Source: Armigeres subalbatus
Lineage: Eukaryota; Arthropoda; Insecta; Diptera; Culicidae
Direction: 5' to 3'
DNA: 64,000 bases
Assembly (NCBI RefSeq): GCF_024139115.2
Contig: NC_085139.1
Span: forward strand, 254,296,067-254,360,066
The notes under the pieces are model-generated. The model did not search any database. It worked only from the letters and a program-made list of their open reading frames with translations, and was not told the DNA's origin. Of this stretch, positions 31,791 to 44,700 are shown piece by piece; within the stretch, counting starts at the first letter, position 1, and each line of letters starts with the position of its first letter. The position numbers were made by a program, and so were the translations under genes.

Positions 31791-34663
31791 TTTTCGGCGT
31801 CTCCGCGCTTTTGATTCTATGTACTTCGGATGGCAACTATCTGTGGCGAGAAAATTCCACTGGAGTGCCGCTGCACCGACGATAGCCACTCGATAGTTTG
31901 CCAGAAACCACCTTCATCGATGCTGGGATCGCTATCATCGTTCTGTCCGCTCTTCGTGACCACTACTCACCGTGGATCATCGAACAGAAACGATGCACGA
32001 GCGCGAACAATGGGCCTTTCTTTACCCGAAGAAAATTAAACGGTGTGTCAAAAAGCCCGTAACTTACATCATTCTGATATCTGTGTTGGGAATGCATGAA
32101 CGGGATTGATTGGTTCTGATAGTTTTACTGGGTAGGACAAGAATTGAAATTTTCAATAGTTTATCGTAAATAATCAAAAGTTTAAATAAAATTGACAATC
32201 ACCAATTTTAGATCAGATAGATAGTACCTTCGAGTAAGACGTTGTCAAACGTCAAAAATTCAAAATCGATTTTTTTAAGAACTGCTGCAATGCATTCAAA
32301 TGAATCCAAATAAATGTGAATTAATAAAAATAACTGAATCTGTCTCCCTAAAACTCAATTTCGACCTCTCTTATGTGCTTTTCTCGTTACATTTTATAAT
32401 ACACGAGAAAAGCACCATCACCGCTATTTAGTGTGGTCTTATAAGAAAATGACTGATTGGTAGAATTCATCGCCTAGAAAAATCTGCACATATTAAATTT
32501 TCTGTTTTCGGGACGACATAATCAACTTTAATGAAGATCTAATTAAATCTCGATGGATTCAAACTCCGGCGAAAAAGGTAAAGCATTTATACGCGGATAA
32601 AAAACAGCACAATTAGACCCAATCTCCCTCATTAATAATATTAATTAAAATCCTGCCTTTCGCTGTCTATTTTCAGTCGGTTGGTAGTTCGTAGCATGGG
32701 AAAGGTTCTTCAATCACTCCAACAAAACTGTTTCTTCTTGATTACATTGTTTCGCTAATTGAAACCTTAATTTCCTTTTGCTTGGTTGGGTAACTAATAG
32801 AAAAGGATCAAATTAATGATTTCCCATTTGGGACGAGAACAAACCCCAACTGAGCGGTAAAGTTAAGACTAAGGTAAACAAAAGTCATCGAGTTGATTTG
32901 GGACTGAATGATTTTTTGTAAATTTATTTCTCTGTCCGTATCGCAAATAATTAATCATCCCAAAGTGTCTCACAAAATAGAAGAAAATTTCAACGACCTT
33001 CATCATCCGTCGCCATCCGCGCTCGTTATTCAAATTCAAGGATCCCGACCCATTGTTCATACAGCTTTACCATACAAATCATCGAAAGCGGATCAGTCAT
33101 CCACCCTCCAATCCCCGGAGGCTTTCCGGCGGAAATCGCACACAAACACATGTTCGCAAATCCTTGGGGTCGCATCTTTCGCTCCCTCCCAGTAAGAAAT
33201 TTGGCTTCCGAAATTCATTACTTTGATTTACATACCCACTGAGATGGCTGTTATTAAGAGCAAGGACGACATCGATTGGAGACGACGACGACGACGATGG
33301 ATGATGATGAAGGTTGATGACGACGGATAAATGTGGATAATGAACGTAAATTTGGAAGTAGAGGAATGGCTAAATTAATCAACCCTAGGGTATCCAATGT
33401 TTATCCTAGTCGTAAATAAAGTCCTATGCCGAGCAAAGGAAGTATCTTATCGTAGGCTTACCGATAATTGAGTAATTCTGAGTAACAAGACGAAAATGAA
33501 ATACGGGCTGAATAACACGAGTATCTACCCTGTGGCGGAGATGTGGAAGTATGCATGAATATGTTTTCCTTACCTTCCCAAAGCTTCCCTTGCCGATGTT
33601 TCTCAGTATTTGGAAATGGTCGAAATTAACTGTAAATAGAAGAAAGATAAAAATAGAATGAAATGAAATTGAAGAATGTATTTTTACAAAGTATTTTACA
33701 AAATTTTAATACAAGATGTTCGAAGCACTGCTGGTGATCGAATGATAATCTAACTCGTGGTCCTCACAATGTCTCCATCAAAATCGAATATAGACAAACA
33801 GTTGCAAAAATAGTAGCAAGCGTCAACAGATTAAAGTTTTATACGGTTTGTTGTTACCAGTTGTATTTATTACATAGTTGCTTGTGGCTAGTTTTCTTAT
33901 CAGAGTTTGAATCCAAGCATATTTACAAACAATTTTGAACTTCTGAAAAATATTTTTCCGGTGCAAAGCGAAAACATTTTGTAACATATCTGAATATATG
34001 GAAAAGTTCCATTATGACAACTATAACAAGCTATCTAGACATATAAAAAAGGCACTTTACAACTACTCTTCCTTGCTTTGTAAGAAGGATTTCTTCGTTT
34101 CAGGCTCTCTTTAAGTGGTGATCATGGGCGAAACCGCATGAAAGACTTAATTCTTTATAGTTGATCCTGGAACTGCTTGATCATCCCTAGCTTGGGCCAG
34201 TTACACGTCTGGCGACTCATTTCTCCGAGTAGGGACTAGAATCTAATCCCTTCTTGCAAAACGGAAGGCAAATCGTTGATGATGGTTGCGAAATCAATTT
34301 CGATCGAAAGAAGCCATAGTTTCGGAATACCACGCTCGGTCGTACCAACACTATAGATGTTGCTGTTGGAACACGTACTCATCCGTTTGGACCGGGTGGA
34401 CATTGGTGACTCGTTCAAGAAACCGGATTCTTCTCGTCCTTGAGGATGATGATGAAACCGGCCCTGTTGTCGAAAACATTGAAAACATCGGACAGTTTAT
34501 ACTGTCCGGAATATGCGGATAATGCGCAGACGTATGTAAACTACGATGTACGCCTTGACAAGCGAAGAGTTTGTACTACGGTTAGATAAGCGTACGTATA
34601 ACTAACCGGATCAGGATCAGCATTAAGCGTCTGCTGACATTATTTCGTAACAATAGGTTCGGT
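31791..34663. other. Unique DNA, no gene recognised
   Basis: Nearly 2.9 kb of mostly single-copy-looking, AT-rich sequence. Short GAC/GAT runs lie at about 33276-33320. The frames found (60-95 codons) show no domain; opposite frames at 34236-34418 (minus) and 34286-34522 (plus) overlap each other and could be a decayed coding fragment, but I cannot assign either. Confidence 0.5.
32375..32415. other. Perfect 13-bp hairpin
   Basis: GTGCTTTTCTCGT at 32375-32387 pairs perfectly with ACGAGAAAAGCAC at 32403-32415 across a 15-base loop. There is no T-run after it, so it is not an obvious terminator; it may be a small transposon relic. Confidence 0.7.
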
Positions 34664-34932
34664 GGGCCCTCCTTAGCCGTGCGGCGGCTACAAACCAAAA
34701 CCATACTGAGGGTAGCTGGGTTCGATTCCCGATGCCGGTCTAGGCAATTTTCGGATTGAAAATTATCTCGACTTCCCTGTGCATAAAAGTGTCTTCTTCC
34801 TCATGATATACGAATGCAAAATGGTAGCCTGGCTTAGAAACCTCGCATTTAATAACTGTGGAAGTGCTTAATGAATATTAAGCTACGAGGCGGCTCTGTC
34901 CCAGAGTGGGGATGTAATGCCAATAAGAAGAA
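34664..34932 (+). mobile_element. Feilai-like SINE, copy 2
   Basis: Same family as 1945-2229, flanked by an 8-bp duplication GGTTCGGT at 34656-34663 and 34933-34940. It lacks about ten bases just after the A box and has scattered substitutions, including CATAAAAGTGTCTTC where other copies have ATCATCGTG. The B box GGTTCGATTCC is intact. Confidence 0.87.
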
Positions 34933-35103
34933 GGTTCGGTCAGGCAATTATTGGACAGAAGCACGATCTGCTGTTCTCTTTCGATGGGTAATCGAGCGCT
35001 GTGCAACCGGCCTCGGAAACGAATTATGCCGTCCACTAACTTTGAATGCAGGAACTGAAGCTTGAATCCACCTACCACGATTCACCTACCCTGTCGAGAA
35101 CAG

Positions 35104-35766
35104 TTGTCGAACTTCATTTCTTTCTTCTTTTTATCTTTCTTTCTTCTTTCTTCTATCTTCTTTCTTCTTTCTACTTCTTTCATTCTTCTTCCTTCTTTCC
35201 TCTTTCTACTTTTTTCTTTCTTCTTTCTTCTCTCTTCTTGCTCCTTTCTTCTTTCTTCTTACTTCTTATTTCTTTCTTATCTTTTCTTTCTTCTCTCTTC
35301 ATTCTTCATGCTTCTTTTTTCTCTCATCTTACTACTTTCTTCTTTCTTCTTTCTTCTTTCATCTTGTTTCTCTTTCTGCTTTTTTCATTATTCTTTTTTC
35401 TGCTTTTTCTTTTTTCGTTCTTCTTTTTCCTTCTTTCTTTTTTCTTTTTTCTTCTTTCTTTTTTCTTCTTTCTATTTTCTTCTTTCTTTTTTTCTTCATT
35501 CTTCTTTCTTCTTTCTTTTTTCTTCTTTCTTTTTTCATCTTTCTTTTTTCTTTTTTCTTCTTTCTTTTTTCTTCTTTCTTCTTTCTTCTTTCTTCCTTCT
35601 TCTTTCTTCTTTCTCTTTCTTCTTTCTTCTTTCTTATTTCTTCTTTCTTCTTTCTTCTTTCTTCTTTCTTCTTTCTTCTTTCTTCTTTCTTCTTTCTTCT
35701 TTCTTCTTTCTTCTTTCTTCTTTCTTCTTTCTTCTTTCTTCTTTCTTCCTTCTTCTTTCTTCTTCT
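35104..35766 (+). repeat. TTCTTTC heptanucleotide microsatellite
   Basis: A 660-bp pyrimidine-only-like tract with a 7-bp period (TTCTTTC), almost perfect from 35570 to 35760 and degenerate to the left. The very strong strand asymmetry would favour triplex-type structures. It ends where the 23-bp satellite begins. Phe/Leu/Ser-rich frames of 235-246 codons are artefacts. Confidence 0.95.
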
Positions 35767-38700
35767 TGACGAGTGGAATCCATTGAGGATTCCGAGTGAA
35801 ATCCGTTCAGGATTTCTAATGGACTCCGTTCAAGATTCCTAATTGAAATTGGTTCAGGATTCTAAGTAAAATCCGTCGAGTATTCCGAATGGAATTAGTG
35901 GAATCCGTTCGGGATTCCGAGTGGAATCCGTTCGGGATTCCGAGTGGAATCCGTTCGGGATTCCGAGTGGAATCCGTTCGGGATTCCGAGTGGAATCTGT
36001 TCGGGATTCCGAGTGGAATCTGTTAGAGATTCCGACTGGAATCCGTTCGGGGTTCCGAGTGGAATCCGTTCGGGATTCCGAGTGGAATCCGATTAAATAT
36101 CCGAGCGGAATCCGTTCAAAATTCCTAGTGGAATCCGTTCAGGATTCCGAGTGGAATCCGTTTACGTTTCCGAGTGGAATCCGTTGAGGATTTCGAGTGG
36201 AATCCGTTCAGGATTCCGAGTGGAATCCGTTCAGGATTCCGAGTGGAATCGGTTCAGGATTCCGAGTGGCAATCATTCAGGAAACCAAGTGGAATTCGTT
36301 CAGGATTACGAGTGGAATCCATCCAAGATACCGAGAGCAATCGGTTCAGGATTCCGAGTACAATCTCACTCGGAATCCTCAAGGGATTCCACTCGGAATC
36401 CTGAACGCATTCCACATGGAACGGATTTCTTTCGGAATACTGGACGGATTCCACTCGGAAACATAAACGGATTTCACTCGGAATCCGAAACGAATTCCAC
36501 TCGGAATCCAAAACGGATTCCACTCGGGATCCTAAACGGATTCCACTCGGAATCCTAAACGGATTTCACTCGGAATCCTAAACGGATTCCACTCGGAATC
36601 CTGAACGGATTCCACTCGGAATCCTGAACGAATTCCACTCGGAATCCTGAACGGATTCCACTCGGAATCCTGAACGAATTCCACTCGGAATCCTGAACGG
36701 ATTCCACTCGGAATCCTGAACGGATTCCACTCGGAATCCTGAACGTGTTCCACTCGGATTAATGAATGGATTCCACTTGGAATCCTAAACGGATTCCACT
36801 CGAAATCATGAACGGATCCCACTAGGAAATCTCAACGAATTCCACTCGGAATCCTCAACGGATTCCACTCGAAATCCTAAACGGATTCCACTCGAAATCC
36901 TCAACGGATTCCATTTGGAATCCTCAACGGATTTCATTCGGAATCCTCAACGGATTCTACTCGAAATCCTCAGCAGATTCCACTCGGAATTCTAAACGAA
37001 TTCCACTCGAAATTCTCAACGGATTCCACTTGAAATCCTCAACGGATTCCACTCGGAATCCTCAACGGATTCTACTTGGAATCCTCAACGGATTCCACTC
37101 GGAATCCTCAACGAATTCCGCTTGGAATCCTGAACGGTTTCCACTCGGAATCCTGAACGGTTTCCGCTCGGAATCCTCAACGGATATCTCAGTGGGATTC
37201 GTACAATCCTTTGAGGATACCGAGTACAGTCCGTTGAGGAATGGAATCCGTTTCAGATTCCGAATGGAATCCGTTGAAGATTCCGAGTAAAATCCGTTGA
37301 GGATTCCGAGTGGAATCCGTTGAGCATTCCGAGTGGAATCCGTTGAGGATTCCGAGTGGAATCCGTTGAGCATTCCGAGTGGAATCCGTTGAGGATTCCG
37401 AGTGGAATCCGTTGAGGATTCCGAGTGGAATCCGTTGAGGATTCTGAGTGGATTCCGTTGCGGATTCCGAGTGGAATCCGTTGCGGATTCCGAGTGGAAT
37501 CTATTCAGGATTTCTAGTAGAATCCGTTCAGGATTCCTAGTGGAATCCGTTCAGGTTTCGAGTGGAATTCGTTCAGGATTCTGAGTGGAATCAGTTAAGG
37601 ATTCCGAGTGGAATCCGTTCGGGTTTCCGAGTGCAATCCGTTCAGGATTCCGAGTGGAAAACGTTCAGGATTTCGAGTGAAATCCGTTCAGGATTCCAAG
37701 TGAAATCCGTTCAGGATCCCGAGTGGAATCCGTTCCAGATTCCGAGTGAAATCCGTTCCGGATTCCGAGTGGAATCCGTTCCGAATTCCGTGTGGAATCC
37801 GTTAAAGATTCCGAGTGGAATCCGTTGAGGATTCCGAGTGAAATCCGTTGAGGATTCTGAGAGGAATTCGTTGAGGATTCTGAGAGGAATCCTTTCAGGA
37901 TTCCAAGTGGAATCCGTGCATGATTTCGATTGGAATCTGTTCATGATTCCTAGTGGAATCCGTTCCGGATTACGAATGGAATTTATTCAGGAATCCGAGT
38001 GGAATCCGTTCAAGATTCCGAGTGGAATCAGTTCAGGATTCCGAGTGGAATCCGTTCGGGATTCCGAGTGCAATCCGTTCAGGATTCCGAGTGGAACACG
38101 CTCAAGAATCCGAGTGGAATCCGTTCAGGATTCCGAGTGGAATCCGTTCAGAATTCCGAGTGGAATCCGTTCAGGATTCCGAGTGGAAACCGTTGAGGAT
38201 TCCGAGTGGAATCCGTTCAGGATTCCGAGTGGAATCCGTTCAGGATTCCGAGTGGAATCCATTCAGGATTCCGAGTGGAATCTGTTCAGGATTCCGAGTT
38301 GAATCCGTTCAGGATTTCGAGTGGAAACCGTTCAGGATTACGAATGGAGTTTATTCAGGAATCCGAGTGGAATACATTCAAGATTCAAAGTGCAATCCGT
38401 TCAGGATTCCGAGTGGAATCCGTTCGGGTTTCCGAGTGGAATCCGTTCGGGATTCCGAGTGCAATCCGTTCAGGATTCCGAGTGGAACCCGTTCAGGAGT
38501 CCGAGTGGAATCCGTTCAGGATTCCGAGTGGAATCCGTTCAGGATTCCGAGTGGAATCCGTTCAGGATTCCGAGTGGAATCCGTTCAGGATTCCGAGTGG
38601 AATCCGTTCAGGATTCCGAGTGGAATCCGTTCAGGATTCCGAGTGGAATCCGTTGAGGATTCCGAGTGGAAACCATTGAGGATTCCCAGTGGAACCGTTG

Positions 38701-41700
38701 AGGATTCCGAGTGGAATAGGTTGAGGATTACGAGTGGAATCCGTTGAGGTTTCCGTGCGGAATCCGTTGAGGATTCCGAGTGGAATCCGTTGAGGATTCC
38801 GAGTTGAATCCGTTGAGGATTCCGAGTGGAATCCATTAACGATTCCGAGAGAAATCCAATAAGGATTCCGAGTGGAATCCATTGAGGATTCCGAGTGGAA
38901 TCCATTTCAGATTCCGATTGGAATCCAATGAGAAATCCGAGTGGAATCCTAAATGGATTCCACTCGGAATCCTGAACGGAATCCACTCGGAATCCTGAAC
39001 GGATTCCACTCGGAATCTTGAACGGATTCCACTCGGAATCCTGAACGGATTCCACTCGGAATCCTGAACGGATTCCACTCGGAATCCTGAACGGATTCTA
39101 CTCGGAATCCTGAACGATTCCAACTCGGAATCCTGAACGAATTCCACTCGGAATCCTCAACGGATTCCATTCGGAATCCTCAACGGATTCCATTCGGAAT
39201 CCTCAACGGATTCTACTCGGAATCCTCAGCGGATTCCACTCGGAATCCTCAACGGATTCCACTGCGAATCCTCAACGGATTCAACTCGGAATTCTCAACG
39301 GATTCCACTCGGAATCCGCAACGGATTCCACTCGGAATCCGCAACGGATTCCACTCGGAATCCGCAACGGATTCCACTCGGAATCCACAACGATTTCCAC
39401 TCGGAATCCTCAACGGATTCCACTCGGAATCCTCAACGGATTCCACTCGGAATCCTCAACGGATATCTCAGTGGGATTCGTACAATCCTTTGAGGATACC
39501 GAGTACAGTCCGTTGAGGATTCCGAATGGAATCCGTTTCAGATTCCGAGTGGAATCCGTTAAAGTTTCCGAGTGGAATCCGTTGAGGAATTCCAGTGGAA
39601 TCCGTTGAGGATTCCGAGTGGAATCCGTTGAGGATTCCGAGTGGAATCCGTTGAGGATTCCGAGTGGAATCCGTTGAGGATTCCGAGTGGAATCCGTTGA
39701 AGATTCCGAGTGGAATCCGTTGAGGATTCCGAGTGGAATCCGTTGAGGATTCCGAGTGGAATCCGTTGAGGATTCCGAGTGGAATCCGTTGAGGATTCCG
39801 AGTGGAATCCGTTGAGGATTCCGAGTGGAATCCGTTCAGGATTCCTAGTGGAATCCGTTCAGGATTCCGAGTGGAATCCGTTCAGAATTCCGAGTGGAAT
39901 CCGTTCGGGTTTCCGAGTGGAATCCGTTCAGGATTCCGAGTGGAATCCGTTCGGGATTCCGAGGGGAATCTGTTCGGGATTCCGAGTGGAATCCGTTCGG
40001 GATTCCGAGTAGAATCCGTTCCAAATTCCGAGTGGAATCCGTTCCAAATTCCGAGTGGAATCCGTTCCAAATTCCGAGTGGAATCCGTTCCAAATTCCGA
40101 GTGGAATCCGTTGAGGATTCCGAGTGGAAACCGTTGAGGATTCTGAGAGGAATTCGTTGAGGATTCTGAGAGGAATCCTTTCAGGATTGCAAGAGGAAAC
40201 CGTTCAGGATTCCGAGTAAAATTCGTTCAGGATTCCTAGTGGAATCCGTTCAGGATTCCGAGTGGAATTTATTCAGGAATCCGAGTGGAATCCGTTCAAG
40301 ATTCCGAGTGGAATCAGTTCAGGATTCCGAGTGGAATCCGTTCGGGATTCCGAGTGCAATCCGTTCAGGATTCCGAGTGGAACACGCTCAAGAATCCGAG
40401 TGGAATACGTTCAGGATTCCGAGTGGAATCCGTTCAGAATTCCGAGTGGAATCGGTTCAACATTCCGAGTGGATTCCGTTTGGGATTCCGAGTGGAATCC
40501 GTTTAAGATTTCGAGTAGAATCCGTTTGGGATTCGTAGTAGAATTCGTTTGGGATTCCGAGTAAAATCTGTTCAAGATTCCGAGTTGAATCCGTTGAGGT
40601 TTTCAGTGGAAACCGTTCAGGATTACGAATGGAGTTTATTCAGGAATCCGAGTGGAATCAGTTAGAGATTCCGTGTGGAATCAGTTCAGGATTCCGAGTG
40701 GAATCCGTTCGGGTTTCTGAGTGGAATCCGTTCGGGTTTCTGAGTGCAATCCGTTGAGGATTCCGAGTGGAACCCGTTCAAGAGTCCGAGTGGAATCCGT
40801 TCAGGATTCCGAGTGGAATCCGTTCAGGATTCCGAGTGGAATCCGTTCAGGATTCCGAGTGGAATCCGTTCAGGATTCCGAGTGGAATCCGTTCAGGATT
40901 CCGAGTGGAATCCGTTCAGGATTCCGAGTGGAATCCGTTGAGGATTCCGAGTGGAAACCATTGAGGATTCCCAGTGGAACCCGTTGAGGATTCCGAGTGG
41001 AATCCGTTGAGGATTCCGAGTGGAATCCGTTGAGGATTCCGAGTGGAATCCGTTGAGGATTCGGAGTGGAATCCGTTCAGGATTCCGAGTGGAATCCGTT
41101 CAGGATTCCGAGTGGAATCCATTCAGGATTCCGAGTGAAATCCATTCAAGATTCCGAGTGAAATCCATTCAGGATTCCGAGTGGAATCCATTTCAGATTC
41201 CGATTGGAATCCAATGAGAAATCGAGTGGAATTCAATGAGGATTCCGAGTGGAATCCATTGAGGATTTCCGAGCGGAATCCATTTAGGACTCCGAGTGGA
41301 ATCCGTTTAGGTTTCCGAGTGGAATCCGTTGAGGATTCCGAGTGGAACCCATTAAGGATTCCGAGTGGAATCCGTTCAGGATTCCGAGTGGAATCCGTTC
41401 AGGATTCCGAGTGGAATACGTTGAAGATTCCGAGTGGAATCCAATGAGGATTCCGAGTAAAATCCAATGAGGATTCCGAGTGGAAACCATTGATGATTTC
41501 CGAGTGGAATCCATTGAGGATTCCGAGTGGAATCCGTTGAGGATTCCGAGTGGAATCCGTTGAGGATTCCGAGTGGAATCCGTTGAGGATTCCGAGTGGA
41601 ATCCGTTGAGGATTCTGAGTGGAATCCGTTGAGGATTTCGAGTGGAATCCGTTGAGGATTCCGAGTGGAATCCGTTGAGGATTCCGAGTGGAATCCGTTG

Positions 41701-44700
41701 AGGATTCCGAGTGGAATCCGTTGAGGATTCCGAGTGGAATCCGTTGAGGATTCCGAGTGGAATCCGTTGAGGAATCCGAGCGGAATCCGTTGAGGAATCC
41801 GAGCGGAGTCCGTTGAGGACTCCTAGTGGAATCCGTTGAGGTTTCCGTGCGGAATCCGTTGAGGATTCCGAGTTGAATCCGTTGAGGATTCCGAGTGGAA
41901 TCCATTAAGGATTCCGAGAGAAATCCAATGAGGATTCCGAGTGGAATCCGTTGAGGATTCCGAGTGGAATCCAATGAGAAATCTGAGTAGAATCCGTTGA
42001 GGATTTACGAGTGGAATCCATTGAGGATTTCGAGTGGAATCCGTTCCGTTCCGAGTGGATACCGTTGAGGATTCCGAGTGGAAACCGTTGAATCCGTTGA
42101 GGATTCCAAGTGGAATCCGTTGAGGAATACGAGCGGAATCCGTTGAGGATTCCGAGTGGATTCCGTTGAGGAATCCGAGTGGAATCCGTTGAGGATTCCG
42201 AGTGGAATCCGTTGAGGATTCCGAGTGGAATCCGTTATGTTCCGAGTGGAATCCGTTGAGGATTCCGAGTGGAATCCGTTGAATCCGTTGAATCCGTTGA
42301 GAATTCCAAGTGGAATCCGTTCAGGATCCCAAGTGAAATCTTTTCAGGATTCCGAGTGGAATCCGTTCAGGATTCCGAGTGGAATCCGTTAAGGATTCCG
42401 AGTGGAATCCGTTGAGGAATCCGAGTGGAATTCGTTGAGGATTCCGAGTGGAATACGTTCAGGATTCCGAGTGGAATCCGTTGAGGATTCCGAGTGGAAT
42501 CCGTTGAAGATTCCGAGTGGAATCCGATGAGTATTATGAGTGGACTTCGTTGAGGATTCCGAGTGGAATCCGTTGAAAATTCGGAGTGGAATCCGTTGAG
42601 GATTCCGAGTGGAATCCATTGAGGATGGCGAGTGGAATCCGTTGAGGATTCCGAGTGGAATCCGTTCCGTTCCGAGTGGAATCCATTGAGGATTCCGTGT
42701 GGAATCCGTTGAGGATTCCGAGTGGAATCCGTTGAATCCGTTGAGGATTCCAAGTGGAATCCGTTGAGGATTCCGAGTGGAATTCGTTGAGGATTCCGAG
42801 TGGAATCCGTTGAGGATTCCGAGTAAAATCCGTTGAGGATTCCGAGTGGAGTCCGTTGAGGATTCCGAGTGAAATTCGTCGAGAATTCCGAGTGAAATCC
42901 GTTGATGATCCCGAGTGGAGTCCGTTTACGATTCCGAGTGGAGTCCGTTGATGATTCCGAGGTGAGCCCGTTTAGGATTCCGAGTGAAATCCGTTGAGGA
43001 TTCCGAGTGAAATCTGTTGAGGATTCTGAGTGGAATCTGTTGAGGATACTGAGTGGAATCCGTTGAGGATTCCGAGTGGAATCCGTTGAGGATTCCGAGT
43101 GGAATCCGTTGAGGATTTCAAGTGGAATCCGTTGAGGATTCCGAGTGGAATCCGTTGAGGATTTCGAGTGGAATCCGTTGAGGATTCCGAGTGGAATCCG
43201 TTGAGGATTCCGAGTGGAATCCGTTGAGGATTCCGAGTGGAATCCGTTGAGGATTTCGAGTGGAATCCGTTGAGGATTCCGAGTGGAATCCGTTGAGGAT
43301 TCCGAGTGGAATCCGTTGAGGATTCCGAGTGGAATCCGTTGAGGATTCCGAGTGGAATCCGTTGAAGATTTCGAGTGGAATCCGTTGAGGATTCCAAGTG
43401 GAATCCGTTGAGGACCCGAATGGAATCCGTTGAGGACCCGAATGGAATCCGTTGAAGATTCCGAGTAAAATCCGTTGAGGATTCTAAATGAAATCCGTTG
43501 AGGATTCCGAGTGGAATCCGTTGAGGATTCCGAGTGGAATCCGTTGAGGATTCCGAGTGGAATCCGTTGAGGATTCCGAGTGGAATCCGTTGAGGATTCC
43601 GAGTGGAATCCGTTGAGGATTCCGAGTGGAATCCGTTGAGGATTCCGAGTGGAATCCGTTGAGGATTCCAAGTGGAATCCGTTGAGGATTCCAAGTGGAA
43701 TGCGTTGAGGATTCCAAGTGGAATATGTTGAGGATTCTGAGTGGATTCCGTTGAGGAATCCGAGAGGAATCTGTTGAGGATTCTGAGTGGAATCCGTTGA
43801 GGATTCTCAGTGGAATCCGTTGTGGATTCTGAGTGGAATCCGTTGGGGATTCTGAGTGGAATCCGTTGAGGATTCCAAGTGGAATCCGTTGAGGATTCTG
43901 AGTGGAATCCGTTGAGGATCCCGAATGGAATCCGTTGAGGATTCCGAGTGGAATCCGTTGAGGATTCCGAGTGGAATCTGTTGAGGATTCCGAGTGGAAT
44001 CCGTTGAGGATTCCGAGTGGAATACGTTGAAGATTCTGAGTGGAATCCATTGAGGATTCCGAGTGGAATCCGTTGAGGCTCCCGAGTGGAATCCGTTGAG
44101 GCTCCCGAGTGGAATCCGTTGAGGATTCCGAGTGGAATCCGTTGAGGATTCCGAGTGAAATCTTAATCCGTTGAGGATTCCGAGTGGAATCCGTTGAGGA
44201 TTCCGAGTGGAATCCGTTGAGGATTCCGAGTGGAATCCGTTGAGGATTCCGAGTGGAATCCGTTGAGGATTCCAAGTGGAATCCGTTGAGGATTCCGAGT
44301 GGAATCCGTTGAGGATTCCGAGTGAAATCCGTTGAGGATTCCGAGTGGAATCCGTTGAGGATTCCGAGTGGAATCCGTTGAGGATTCCGAGTGGAATCTG
44401 TTGAGGATTCCGAGTGGAATCCGTTGAGGATTCCGAGTGGAATCCGTTGAGGATTCCGAGTGGAATCCGTTGAGGATTCTGAGTGGAATCCGTTGAGAAT
44501 TCTGAGTGGAATCCGTTAAGGATTCTGAGTGGAATCCGTTGAGGATTCCGAGTGGAATCCGTTGAGGATTCCGAGTGGAATCCGTTGAGGATTCCGAGTG
44601 GAATCCGTTGAGGATTCCGAGTGGAATCCGTTGAGGATTCTGAGTGGAATCCGTTGAGGATTCCGAGTGGAATCCGTTGAGGGTACCGAGTGGAATCCAT

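Noticed and set aside
34236..34522. Overlapping frames on both strands as a possible host exon
   Set aside because: Neither has a recognisable motif, both are short, and they overlap in opposite directions. Kept only as a note within the unique stretch.
35046..35786. Phe/Leu/Ser-rich 235-246-codon frames that look like many membrane spans
   Set aside because: They are translations of a TTCTTTC microsatellite, in two phases at once.
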